From positions 228,221 to 292,220 of the forward strand of contig JAEWOD010000035.1 of NCBI GenBank assembly GCA_023461035.1: a stretch of DNA of 64,000 bases, written 5' to 3'. Source of the stretch: Bacteroidota bacterium. Lineage in GTDB: Bacteria > Bacteroidota > Bacteroidia > Flavobacteriales > Weeksellaceae. Each line of letters opens with the position of its first letter. Position 1 is the first letter of the stretch. The position numbers and the translations under genes are program-made. Positions 51,656-59,926 of the stretch are shown piece after piece. The notes under the pieces were generated by a model. That model was given only the letters and a program-made list of their open reading frames with translations. It made no database searches and was not told the origin of the DNA.

Positions 51656-53125
51656 TTATTTTTTTATCAATTTTTTGGTTTCGACTTTTCCATTTCCTGT
51701 TTGAATTTTTATAACATAAATTCCACCGGTTAAGAAAGATACATCAAAAGAATTCTTTTGAGTGGTCAATAACAATTGTCCTGTAAGTGAAAAAATCTGA
51801 ATGGAATTTATCTTTTCATAGGATTGGATATTTAAAATGTTCCCAACCGGATTGGGGTAAATCTTCACAGAACTGAAGTTATCTGTTTCAACTATGGAAA
51901 GATTGGGATTATTAAAAATATAGGCAGAACCCGCATCTTGCAGTTCGTTCTCACCGTTTTCATCAAAATCGTCACGTGTTGAACCCACAATCAAATTTCC
52001 TTCATGCAGATCAATGCTCCATCCATAAAAATCCTCCAAGATATCGTCCTCCGGCATTAGATTTTGGATTTCTTGCCATTGTCCGTTTTCTTGCTTTTGA
52101 TAAATGAAAACCTGTCCCACCTCAAGTCCAAAAACATGCGGAGCCGTGATGACCATTTGATTTCCTTCCATCTGAACCATCCAACCATAATAAGTGTTTT
52201 CACCGGAAACGGGACTTGGGATTTTCTGGATTTCCGTCCATTCGCCCGCATCATTTCGTTCAAAAACATAAGCTGCTGCGATATTTCCGCCAACGCTTCC
52301 TTCGGCATAAGCCCCTACGACCAATTGATTTCCTTCCATACTAACCGCATTTCCGAAATAGGCATTGGTTTGCGAATCAGACGCCTCAATTCGCTGTACA
52401 AATTCCCAAATTCCATTTCCATTTTTTTCATAAATGTATGCTGCTCCGGCTCCATTATTTTCACCACTTGCTCCTGCAATCAGAAAATCTCCTGAAATAC
52501 TGACTCCTATCCCGAAATTACTAAAAGGAATAACTTCCGGAGAATGTATAATTTGGGATTCACTCCAACTGCTGCCATCACTGTCAAAAATATAAACAGC
52601 TCCCTCCCAGTTTGAAGTCCCCGGCGCTCCTGCGACAATGGTCATGTTTTCCGAGTCCAATGAAGTAGGATTTACTGCCAAAAGCCCGGTATCGCTAAAA
52701 TCTGAAGCAATTAACTTTTGTACAAAAACCCAATTGGTTCCCACTAAATCATAAATATAAATCGCTCCGGCTCTTTGGACTCCGTTTATGTCGGCCCTTC
52801 CCGATCCAATAGCTAAATAATTGTTTTCCAAACTGATGCTTCCGCCAAATTCTGCCATTTCAACTGCATCATCTGCAACTATTTTTTGGGAGAATTCCCA
52901 TTGGTCTTCATCATTTAACCCATATACATAGACAGCTCCCGCAGCAATAGATTCACGGGAAGCTCCCACCGCAGCATACTGACTATTTAATCCAGCCGAT
53001 GTCCCGAATTCGGCACGGGTTTCTCTGTCTCCTACGATTTTTGCAGATTGGGTAAACTGTCCCTGACTCATTTGAGCACATCCAAAAATTAATACAAAAC
53101 AAAAGAATAAATGTGTTGTTTTCAT
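51656..53125 (-). CDS. Secreted FG-GAP/beta-propeller-like protein with T9SS type A sorting domain
   Basis: About 489 aa from the ATG at 53125 (MKTTHLFFCFVLIFGCAQMS); the frame is open 25 codons further but those are not protein-like. The body consists of seven to eight similar repeats with AxxGASGENxGAGAAYIYE-type strands (SISGDFLIAGASGENNGAGA, VSMEGNQLVVGAYAEGSVGG, DLHEGNLIVGSTRDDFD), FG-GAP/integrin-alpha-like propeller. The C-terminus is a T9SS domain (VKIYPNPVGNILNIQS, IFSLTGQLL, KKLIKK). It is cell-surface or secreted, with no enzymatic motif. It lies downstream of another T9SS gene separated by a terminator. Confidence 0.85.
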   Translation of the reverse strand: MKTTHLFFCFVLIFGCAQMSQGQFTQSAKIVGDRETRAEFGTSAGLNSQYAAVGASRESIAAGAVYVYGLNDEDQWEFSQKIVADDAVEMAEFGGSISLENNYLAIGSGRADINGVQRAGAIYIYDLVGTNWVFVQKLIASDFSDTGLLAVNPTSLDSENMTIVAGAPGTSNWEGAVYIFDSDGSSWSESQIIHSPEVIPFSNFGIGVSISGDFLIAGASGENNGAGAAYIYEKNGNGIWEFVQRIEASDSQTNAYFGNAVSMEGNQLVVGAYAEGSVGGNIAAAYVFERNDAGEWTEIQKIPSPVSGENTYYGWMVQMEGNQMVITAPHVFGLEVGQVFIYQKQENGQWQEIQNLMPEDDILEDFYGWSIDLHEGNLIVGSTRDDFDENGENELQDAGSAYIFNNPNLSIVETDNFSSVKIYPNPVGNILNIQSYEKINSIQIFSLTGQLLLTTQKNSFDVSFLTGGIYVIKIQTGNGKVETKKLIKK

Positions 53126-53207
53126 AGTGTGTGTTTTTTTTGGCAAGTTTATAACTATACTCTTTATATCAAAATAATAAGTAAAGACATTCTGTGACAT
53201 GCATAAA

Positions 53208-53234
53208 AAAGCCCGATTTTTTAAATCGGGCTTT
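53208..53234 (-). terminator. Terminator after the 53248 gene
   Basis: AAAGCCCGATTT and AAATCGGGCTTT form a perfect 12-bp stem with a 3-nt loop, with a T-run on the minus strand. It ends the transcript of the T9SS gene at 53248. Confidence 0.85.
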
Positions 53235-53247
53235 ATTGGATTGAATC

Positions 53248-55563
53248 TTAATTCTTTATCAGCTTATGCGTTTCTGTTTTACCATTTTCCAATTGGATTT
53301 TAACAATGTAAATTCCTTTGTTCAGTTGTGAAATCGGAATGGAAAGCGCATGGGATGTAATCAATTTTTGTCCGGTCATCGCATAGATTTCTACTTTTTC
53401 TATTGTTGATTTACTCGCCAAATGAATTTCATTTTGAGCCGGATTTGGATAAATCCGGGTTTGATTTTGCGAAATAAATTCCGGTTCTCCCACAGACAGG
53501 GTTTCCAAATCCAATACATATTTCACCAAACCTAAATCGGAACTTCCTATGTAAACATCGGCCGAATCTTCATGAAATCTGAACGCTGTTGATGTAAAGA
53601 CATGATTGGATCTGATTTCAAACAAATCATCATTGGAAATAAAATCCCAGGTTTCTCCACCATCTATCGAAGAATACAATCCAAATTCTGAAATCTGGGA
53701 ATTATGAAGTGCTCCGACAATTTGTCCGTCAACTTCTGTTGAAAAAGCAACATTGTGCGCAAAATCAGGGTTGACCAAAGTCCAATTAGCACCAAAATCA
53801 ATTGATTTGAAAATTCCTCCAGATGTTGCGATGATTAATTCTTGTGCATTAAAAGGATTTTGATCCAATTTCACGATTAAATCGGAGTCAAATCCTAAAG
53901 ATTCAAGTCCTGTACTGGTTTCCGACCAAGTCGTCCCGCCATCCGTGGAAGTATATATTCTGGCTCCCTGAGCAATCAAAATCCTATTTTCGTTGGATTC
54001 ATCAATCAAAATATTGGTTATTGCACCTATCGTTTCCGGTTTATTTAAATCGGTAGTTTGGATATTTCCTAAATCAGAAAAATCAATTTTTTTCAATTGG
54101 ATATTTTCACCAAACGAAGAAAAAGAAGCCAAAACCGTATTTTCAGTTCCAATAAAGGAATCAAGCGCATCAAAACTATTGACAAAATCTGTAAATAATG
54201 ATATAGGATTTTCACCGTGATTTATACTTAGGGAAAGCGTGCTTCCCATAAATCCGCCCGAAAAAGTAAATACTCTTCCTTCTACATTTGGATCCAATTT
54301 TAAAGTTGTACCCGGATTATTGGAGACAAAATTCAGTGGCATGATGTTGTGATGGTTTTCAACGCCGGAATTCATATCACGATGAGCAAATCCAAATTGG
54401 GCTCCATAATACAATTGATCGGATGATTCACCCACAAACAAATTCACATTTCCGTCACAAACAAAATATTTGGATTTAATTCGGCTCATCGTTTCACCTT
54501 TATCCAACGAGCGAAACGGATAATAGTTGGCACTGATTAAAACTTCATTTTCATCAAATGGATTAAAAGAAGCATTGAGTCCGTAATAATAATTCTCGAT
54601 TTCATCTGCAGCATTTTCATACACAAAGGTTTCCCAAGTGGCACCGCCATCATTTGAAATCACCATTTCGTTGTCTTCCAAAACCAAAATATGATCCGGA
54701 TTATTTGGATTAATTTTGATGGAAATGATGTTGTCCAATAAATAATCTGTCCATGTCAGCGGAATGATGTTCCAGGTTTCTCCACCGTCAACTGATCTGT
54801 AAAGGTTTTCAGGATTTCCTCCGAAACTGATTCCGGTACCTGCATAAATTTCATCTGTATTGGCTGGGTTGACTTCCATAGGATCTAAAACAATTCCGGG
54901 TATTTTATCTTCCCAATTTTGTCCTGCGTCATCAGAAAACCAAAGCCCTCCGTCTGTGTCTGTATCACCATTACCAAGTGTCATCAATAACTTTTGGTTA
55001 TTATCCGGGTGAATCAGCACTTTCTCGGGAAAAATATTCAGGTTGTTTACTGTATAATAAACTTCGCTCCAGTTCGCTCCGCCATCACTTGAATACTGAG
55101 CTTTGGCATAATTGGACAATCCGATTTTAAATCCCTGAAGCGCAAATATATAATTCGTATCCTGATCCCATATTGAATAGTCGCTTACCCATTCATTCTC
55201 ACCCGATTGAGAAGGCAAAGTATAGGTTTTTGTTATCTCTTGCGTCGCTAAATCCAATACATAAATCTGGGCTTGACTGGTGAATTTGGATTGAAAAGCC
55301 AAAGCATTTAAAGATTCTATATACTTTAAGTTTTCAAGGTATCCATTGGGCAATGAATATAAAATTTCCCAATTCTCACCATTGTCGTCCGAAACGATGA
55401 TGTGATTTCCCAGCGTGACAGCATAAACTCTGTCCTCGACTATTCCATCATAAGTTAAATCGAAAATCCTTCCAAATTCTTCTGAACCGATTGCTTCAAT
55501 CTGCGAATATCCGGTTTGAAACAGAAATTGAAAAAGGAATAAAAAATAAATAAATTTATACAT
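53248..55563 (-). CDS. Secreted VPS10/BNR-repeat protein with T9SS type A sorting domain
   Basis: About 771 aa from the ATG at 55563 (MYKFIYFLFLFQFLFQTGYS signal). It consists of many Asp-box (BNR) repeats of the form SxDxGxTW, as in SNDGGATWETF, SVDGGETWNII, STDGGTTWSET and SIDGGETWDF, and so resembles the sortilin/VPS10 and photosystem-II-stability-factor beta-propellers. The C-terminus is a T9SS sorting domain (RIYPNPAQNEIHLAS, IYAMTGQKL, THKLIKN). It is secreted; no glycosidase active site is apparent, so adhesion or binding is more likely than sialidase activity. It lies beside a TPR-HTH regulator gene. Confidence 0.87.
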   Translation of the reverse strand: MYKFIYFLFLFQFLFQTGYSQIEAIGSEEFGRIFDLTYDGIVEDRVYAVTLGNHIIVSDDNGENWEILYSLPNGYLENLKYIESLNALAFQSKFTSQAQIYVLDLATQEITKTYTLPSQSGENEWVSDYSIWDQDTNYIFALQGFKIGLSNYAKAQYSSDGGANWSEVYYTVNNLNIFPEKVLIHPDNNQKLLMTLGNGDTDTDGGLWFSDDAGQNWEDKIPGIVLDPMEVNPANTDEIYAGTGISFGGNPENLYRSVDGGETWNIIPLTWTDYLLDNIISIKINPNNPDHILVLEDNEMVISNDGGATWETFVYENAADEIENYYYGLNASFNPFDENEVLISANYYPFRSLDKGETMSRIKSKYFVCDGNVNLFVGESSDQLYYGAQFGFAHRDMNSGVENHHNIMPLNFVSNNPGTTLKLDPNVEGRVFTFSGGFMGSTLSLSINHGENPISLFTDFVNSFDALDSFIGTENTVLASFSSFGENIQLKKIDFSDLGNIQTTDLNKPETIGAITNILIDESNENRILIAQGARIYTSTDGGTTWSETSTGLESLGFDSDLIVKLDQNPFNAQELIIATSGGIFKSIDFGANWTLVNPDFAHNVAFSTEVDGQIVGALHNSQISEFGLYSSIDGGETWDFISNDDLFEIRSNHVFTSTAFRFHEDSADVYIGSSDLGLVKYVLDLETLSVGEPEFISQNQTRIYPNPAQNEIHLASKSTIEKVEIYAMTGQKLITSHALSIPISQLNKGIYIVKIQLENGKTETHKLIKN

Positions 55564-55664
55564 AACTGATTTTGTTTTTACGAATATTGATTTCTCGCTG
55601 TACTTGACCAAAATTTAGAAAAGAATAAGTCGGACAGTTGACCAGAAAAAACGTGACAATGTTT

Positions 55665-57272
55665 TTAAATGGCTGAAAGATAGGTATATAAATCCATCTC
55701 TTCATTTAAGCCCATCTTTTTGACAATTCGTTCTTTTCGTTTTCTGCAAGCCTCAACTGTAATGTTTAATAAGGACGAAATTTCTTTTGTCGTCAAATTC
55801 ATGTAGATATACGAAAGATACCGGACATCATTGGAATTGAGCTCCGGATGTTTGGATTTTAAACTCTGAATAAATCCTTGATTGACCGCCTCAAAATGCA
55901 TAAAGAATTCATCCCAGTCCGACTCTTTTTTTAAATACATTTTCAATTCCTGAATTTGCTTGCGCAATTGATCATTTTCTGACAACCCGGACTGTTGACT
56001 CAAAGCAATCAAAATATTTTCAATAAGTTCATTTCTGGCAGAATATGAAAGCGCTTTGGTAGCGAGTTTTCGGTTTTGGGTTTCGATTTCATTCTTTAAT
56101 TTATTGGTTTCAATAGAGGAAATCCTGCTTTGCTTTTCCAGTTCTAATTCGGCAATTTTCTGGTTTCGTTCTGCAATAATTTTTCGTTGCTTCATTTTCA
56201 AAAAATAATTTCGTAACGCCCAAAATAATATGACTATCAATACAATAATGCCTCCGATGATGAGATAAAAAATCTTACGCTCATCTTTTAACCGCTTTTG
56301 GCTTTCAAATAATTCCTTTTGGTAATTCTGAATTTCAAATTTGATCCTGCTGTTTTCAAATTGTTTCCCGTTTTTAATAACGTTCAACGAATCCTTTGCT
56401 AAAATCACCGAATCTTTATACAAAAATCCCAAATCATTTCGGTTTAATTTCCGGTTCAATTCCGACAATTTTTCATACGCCGTAATCTTATTTTCCAAAC
56501 TCGATTGCGGATCAAACCTCGCCAGTTTTGTATATTCAATTGCTTCTATAAATTGATTTTGCTTTTCAGAAATTTGGGAAAGTAACATCCGGGCAGAAAT
56601 TCTCGGTTCGCTTAATTCCGGAGTTGACAAACTCGGTAAAATGCTGTCTATTAATTCTTTTGCTTGAATCAATTGATCTTTCAATACTAAATTTTGCACT
56701 TTCGAAACATAGGCCTGAGCTAGAATCGGTGAATTTTTATTTAAATTTTTAAATGCTGTTTTGAGATAATTTTCAGCTTTTGAAGGTTCGTTCCTCTCAT
56801 TGGCAACCGTCGCTAAATTCACAGCATACAAACCTATCTTTGTGGAATCTTTACTTTCTTCCGCAAGTTTATAGGCGTTTAAAAAATATTCTTCCGCCTT
56901 TTCATACTTTTTTTCTTTAGAATAGAGAATCGCGATATTATTGAGCACAATCATTTCAAAATTCTGATCCAAATCCTTAACTGCTATTTTATAAGCTTCG
57001 AGATAATTTTCCAAAGCTTCTCCATAATCCAACATCCAATAATAATTGGCGCCTATGTTATTAACGGCCAAAAAGTTTTGTTTCTGCCAATTGTTTTTTT
57101 CGGCTATGGATTTAACCTTAGTAAGGGTTTCTAGTGATTTTTCATGATTTTTTTCATTCATCTCGCGGATGCCTTTCACGAGCAATTCATCGCATTCCTC
57201 TTTGGTCTGAGAAAATGTGATTCCAAATAAAAAAAATAAAAGTATAAACCAAATATGTCGTTTCCGTTTCAC
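55665..57272 (-). CDS. Membrane-anchored TPR regulator with C-terminal LuxR-like helix-turn-helix
   Basis: A 535-aa regulator of the same class as those at 16866 and 37874. The start is a GTG at 57272, followed by a signal sequence (KRKRHIWFILLFFLFGITFS). TPR repeats (GEALENYLEAYKIA, YEKAEEYFLNAYKLAEES) come first, then a membrane helix (FYLIIGGIIVLIVILFWAL), a long charged coiled coil, and an HTH, SYIYMNLTTKEISSLLNIT with EACRKRKERIVKKMGL. It precedes the BNR-repeat T9SS gene on the same strand and may control it. The signal is unknown. Confidence 0.87.
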   Translation of the reverse strand: MKRKRHIWFILLFFLFGITFSQTKEECDELLVKGIREMNEKNHEKSLETLTKVKSIAEKNNWQKQNFLAVNNIGANYYWMLDYGEALENYLEAYKIAVKDLDQNFEMIVLNNIAILYSKEKKYEKAEEYFLNAYKLAEESKDSTKIGLYAVNLATVANERNEPSKAENYLKTAFKNLNKNSPILAQAYVSKVQNLVLKDQLIQAKELIDSILPSLSTPELSEPRISARMLLSQISEKQNQFIEAIEYTKLARFDPQSSLENKITAYEKLSELNRKLNRNDLGFLYKDSVILAKDSLNVIKNGKQFENSRIKFEIQNYQKELFESQKRLKDERKIFYLIIGGIIVLIVILFWALRNYFLKMKQRKIIAERNQKIAELELEKQSRISSIETNKLKNEIETQNRKLATKALSYSARNELIENILIALSQQSGLSENDQLRKQIQELKMYLKKESDWDEFFMHFEAVNQGFIQSLKSKHPELNSNDVRYLSYIYMNLTTKEISSLLNITVEACRKRKERIVKKMGLNEEMDLYTYLSAI

Positions 57273-57340
57273 TCCAAAGAATTAAGAGCTAAAGATACAA
57301 ATAAGCAAACGGAATGAAAACGGGAAATAAAGAAGAAAAA

Positions 57341-57361
57341 AAACCGCTCTGAGAGCGGTTT
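57341..57361 (-). terminator. Terminator after the histone H1-like gene
   Basis: AAACCGCTC and GAGCGGTTT form a perfect 9-bp stem with a 3-nt loop. The minus strand continues with a long T-run, so it ends the histone H1-like gene. Confidence 0.85.
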
Positions 57362-57365
57362 CTGA

Positions 57366-57542
57366 TTATTTTTTTGCAGCATCTACAGATGCTTTTCTGA
57401 ATTCTTTGAACATTTTGCTCAATTCCAAAGCTGATTTACGTGCTCTTGTTCCTGCCGCTTTGTTTCCTTTTTCTACTTGGGCTGCAGCTTCATTTTTAAA
57501 TGATTCAAATTCTGCATGAATTTTGTCTACTAAATTTTTCAT
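57366..57542 (-). CDS. Histone H1-like DNA-associated protein
   Basis: About 58 aa from the ATG at 57542 (MKNLVDKIHAEFESFKNEAA). The short basic protein has the KAAGTRARKSALELSKMFKEFRKASVDAAKK pattern seen in small histone-H1-like proteins of Bacteroidota. Such proteins are thought to bind DNA non-specifically and to help condense the nucleoid. The frame is open a further 18 codons, but the sequence there is non-coding in character. It stands alone with a strong terminator. Confidence 0.8.
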   Translation of the reverse strand: MKNLVDKIHAEFESFKNEAAAQVEKGNKAAGTRARKSALELSKMFKEFRKASVDAAKK

Positions 57543-57623
57543 AATATTTTCTTTAAAATTAATTTTAAGGTCTACAAAAATAGTATTTACCTGCATATAC
57601 GCAAGTTTTAAGGCGATAAGTTT

Positions 57624-58865
57624 TCAAGAAACAACTAAATGTGTCACGGTATAAATCACCAAACCGACCAAACCGCCGACCAAAGTCCCATTGATACGGA
57701 TGAACTGTAAGTCTTTCCCAACTTCCAGTTCCAGCTTGTTACTCAGCTCTTTACCTTCCCATCCGGCGACGGTTTTGCTGATCAGTGTTTGAACTTCTTC
57801 GCTGTTTTTCAGTATCATCCGATAAAGAAAATGACGAATCCATTTGTTCAGCCTTGTTTTCAAATCTTCATCATTCTGAAGCGATTCCGACAGCTTTTGA
57901 ATGTTTTTTTTCAGATAATGATTCAGTCCGGAATCGGGATTTTCTATGTTCTGCTCCAACATGTTTTTCACAGATTCCCAAGCGTCATCGGCATATTCAG
58001 TTAAATTTTCAGGCGATATCAAATCGGTTTTTAATTGGTCAAATTTTTTGTTCCAATTGGGAGAAACCAATAAATCTTTGGCAAATCTCTCCAGATTCTC
58101 AGTCAATTTTTTTCGGACGAAATGCTCTTTGTCTAATTCAATTTCTTCGATAAATTTTGTAATTCCATCGGTCAGCTCACGCGAAATCCTTTTCCCGGCC
58201 AGAAATGCGATGAAAGGTTTGTTTTCTGAAATCCGCTCGCGTATCATCTGTTGGCTTTCTTCCACATATTCCCTCAACTGAGGCAAAAGCGTTTCCAACA
58301 GTTTGATGTGTTCGCCCTTTTCCACCATATAATGAATTCCGGAAGAAGCAATTTTCTGATAATCAATTGTTTTTAATATTTCAGAACCCTTTTTTGCCAG
58401 AAAATTACGGACTTCGTTATCGTCCAGATCATGGATGATTTTTTTGAGCAAATTCAGAATTTCGGTTTCTAAAATTTCCTGACTACTGGATTTGTTCAAC
58501 CAATCTGAAACGAATTTTACTACATCCAGCTTTTCGATATATGGGCGAATGTTTTTCGGGCTGAGAAAATTGGTTTTCACAAAGGAACCTAAATTCCTTC
58601 CCAAATCGTTTTTCTTGCGCTCGATCAGATTGGTATGCGGAATCGGAATCCCAAGCGGATGTTTGAACAAAGCCGTTACTGCAAACCAGTCCGCAAGCGC
58701 ACCGACCATACCCGCTTCTGAAAAAGCTTCCAAATAACCCATCCAACTTTGTGGATTTTGATGCTGGAAATAAACCATCAATCCATAAATCAAAGCCATC
58801 AGAAAAAATAATCCGGTGGCTATGGTTTTATGTTTGCGAAGCTGGATTTCTTTTTGGGTGGGCAT
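57624..58865 (-). CDS. DUF445 family membrane protein
   Basis: A 413-aa protein resembling the DUF445 family. It has an N-terminal transmembrane helix (ATGLFFLMALIYGLMVYF), a conserved MVGALADWFAVTALFKHPLGIP(I)P segment near residue 55, a long charged helical body and a C-terminal helix (IRINGTLVGGLVGLVIYTV). Function is unknown; an envelope role is suggested for relatives. Its first 113 bp occur a second time at 59465-59577, beyond the toxin-antitoxin pair, so the start region was probably rebuilt when that module inserted. Confidence 0.87.
   Translation of the reverse strand: MPTQKEIQLRKHKTIATGLFFLMALIYGLMVYFQHQNPQSWMGYLEAFSEAGMVGALADWFAVTALFKHPLGIPIPHTNLIERKKNDLGRNLGSFVKTNFLSPKNIRPYIEKLDVVKFVSDWLNKSSSQEILETEILNLLKKIIHDLDDNEVRNFLAKKGSEILKTIDYQKIASSGIHYMVEKGEHIKLLETLLPQLREYVEESQQMIRERISENKPFIAFLAGKRISRELTDGITKFIEEIELDKEHFVRKKLTENLERFAKDLLVSPNWNKKFDQLKTDLISPENLTEYADDAWESVKNMLEQNIENPDSGLNHYLKKNIQKLSESLQNDEDLKTRLNKWIRHFLYRMILKNSEEVQTLISKTVAGWEGKELSNKLELEVGKDLQFIRINGTLVGGLVGLVIYTVTHLVVS
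58753..58865 (-). repeat. Direct repeat, copy A (5' end of the DUF445 gene)
   Basis: A 113-bp segment matches 59465-59577. The first about 85 bp differ at only two positions; the last about 28 bp, the first codons of the gene, differ more. The toxin-antitoxin pair lies between the copies. Confidence 0.85.
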
Positions 58866-58871
58866 TTGGGG

Positions 58872-59177
58872 TTATTTTTCTGATAATTTATCGGGAGATT
58901 GATTCGTGTCAAAAATGACATAAATAACGAGTTCTTTCTTGGCTTGATTAATTTTATAGAGAATTTTATAGTGCCTTACAATAATTCTGAAATATTGATT
59001 ATTGTACCATTCTTCTTCATTCTGAAAAGGAAAATGAATGGATTTTGGTGCATTCCAAATATCGAAAATAACATTTTTTGCACCTTTTGGAGATTTCTTT
59101 TTGATAAAATCGTAAATGTCTTTCAGGTCAGCTTTTGCCTCGTCTGTCCAAACGATTTTATAGGTTGGAACAGTCAT
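58872..59177 (-). CDS. RelE/ParE-family toxin
   Basis: A 101-aa toxin of the RelE/ParE superfamily. The family pattern includes YKIVWTDEAKADLKDIYDFI near the start, then a central SIHFPFQNEEEWYNNQYFRIIV and a C-terminal YKILYKINQAKKELVIYVIF. ParE-type members poison gyrase, RelE-type cut mRNA; which applies cannot be told. Its ATG overlaps the stop of the antitoxin gene by one base (TAATG). The gene ends 7 nt before the start codon of the DUF445 gene it interrupted. Confidence 0.9.
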   Translation of the reverse strand: MTVPTYKIVWTDEAKADLKDIYDFIKKKSPKGAKNVIFDIWNAPKSIHFPFQNEEEWYNNQYFRIIVRHYKILYKINQAKKELVIYVIFDTNQSPDKLSEK

Positions 59178-59422
59178 TACCAGTTTTGGATTTCTTTCTC
59201 TAAATCTTCGTCTGTAGTAATTCTTCCGGCTTTGTAATCATTTTCCGCTCTTTCGAGTTTTGAATTCAGCATTTCGGCCGTTAGGATTTCTCCGTTTGTC
59301 GTATAACCGATAGTTTCACTTTTGTCTTGAAACATTAATTCTTTCATTTTCAATATAAAAGACTCTTTTTTGGAATCCAATAAATATTGAATTAATTCCA
59401 ATTTTGTTGCCTGAATATCCAT
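59177..59422 (-). CDS. Antitoxin of the RelE/ParE pair
   Basis: About 81 aa from the ATG at 59422 (MDIQATKLELIQYLLDSKKE). It lacks an obvious helix-turn-helix; the family in Bacteroidota typically begins MDIQA-K-ELI-and has a short DNA-binding N-terminal region and disordered C-terminus that wraps the toxin (TAEMLNSKLERAENDYKAGRI). It precedes the toxin with a one-base overlap, the usual antitoxin-first order. Recognition comes mainly from neighbourhood. Confidence 0.85.
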   Translation of the reverse strand: MDIQATKLELIQYLLDSKKESFILKMKELMFQDKSETIGYTTNGEILTAEMLNSKLERAENDYKAGRITTDEDLEKEIQNW

Positions 59423-59433
59423 CGCCACAATTT

Positions 59434-59577
59434 TTAAAGTAAAGGTACAAAAAAGAAAGTATTTGGATTTTGATGCCGGAAATAAACCATCAATCCATAA
59501 ATCAACGCCATCAGAAAAAATAATCCGGTGGCTATGGTTTTATGTTTGCGAAGTTGTATCTTTTTGGTTGTGGCCAT
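59434..59577 (-). pseudogene. Truncated duplicate of the DUF445 gene start (47 codons)
   Basis: A 47-codon frame from an ATG at 59577 encodes MATTKKIQLRKHKTIATG, the membrane helix and ...VYFRHQNP, closely matching the DUF445 N-terminus, then diverges after NTFF and stops. It lies just upstream of the antitoxin gene. It is best explained as the original gene start, cut off when the toxin-antitoxin module inserted with long target duplication. Confidence 0.8.
59465..59577 (-). repeat. Direct repeat, copy B (orphan DUF445 gene start)
   Basis: Matches copy A at 58753-58865 over exactly the same 113 bp. Together they bracket the toxin-antitoxin pair. Confidence 0.85.
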
Positions 59578-59629
59578 TTGGGCGTTTGAATGATAAAGCT
59601 AAGGAGATTTCGATAAAGCTGTTTATAGA

Positions 59630-59662
59630 AAACCTCACAGATTTTGAAAACCTGTGAGGTTT
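59630..59662. repeat. Palindromic dispersed repeat AAACCTCACAG...CTGTGAGGTTT
   Basis: AAACCTCACAG (59630-59640) and its reverse complement (59652-59662) flank an 11-nt spacer. The arms match perfectly. It lies in the long gene-free region after the DUF445 duplicate. Confidence 0.65.
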
Positions 59663-59741
59663 GACAGTAAATATCATTTAATGTGAATTCGATTAAAAAA
59701 CATTAAGAATTAAGTATGTTATGTATTCACTTCATTCGTAA

Positions 59742-59855
59742 TTAGTTATAAATGAACATATTAAGAATCAACAAGTTGATGAAGGAATTCTCAAATCCGC
59801 CTATGTGAGACACTTCCTAAATCATAATTACAAATTAAAATCTAAATATGCTTAA
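59742..59855 (+). other. Possible gene remnant
   Basis: A 37-codon stretch following an in-frame TAA reads LVINEHIKNQQ then VDEGILKSAYVRHFLNH... to KSKYA and a stop. Composition is protein-like but no start codon and no family match are visible, so it may be chance or the decayed end of a lost gene. Confidence 0.2.
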
Positions 59856-59926
59856 TGTTTAAAAGGCTTTAGATGACAAGTAATCAGTAAATTACAAAAA
59901 GAATTATATCGAAATGACGTTAAGTA

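Larger units (their letters stand above)
59578..59926. other. Gene-free region of about 350 bp between the DUF445 remnant and an RDD gene
   Basis: It contains the palindromic repeat at 59630-59662 and a 37-codon open stretch at 59742-59855 with no start codon. Otherwise it is AT-rich with no visible promoter pair. Confidence 0.4.

Noticed and set aside
55564..55664. TGGTCAA direct repeats (two) upstream of the BNR-repeat gene as a regulator site
   Set aside because: Two short copies about 34 bp apart are not clearly phased and could be chance; the evidence is weaker than for the array at 18521.
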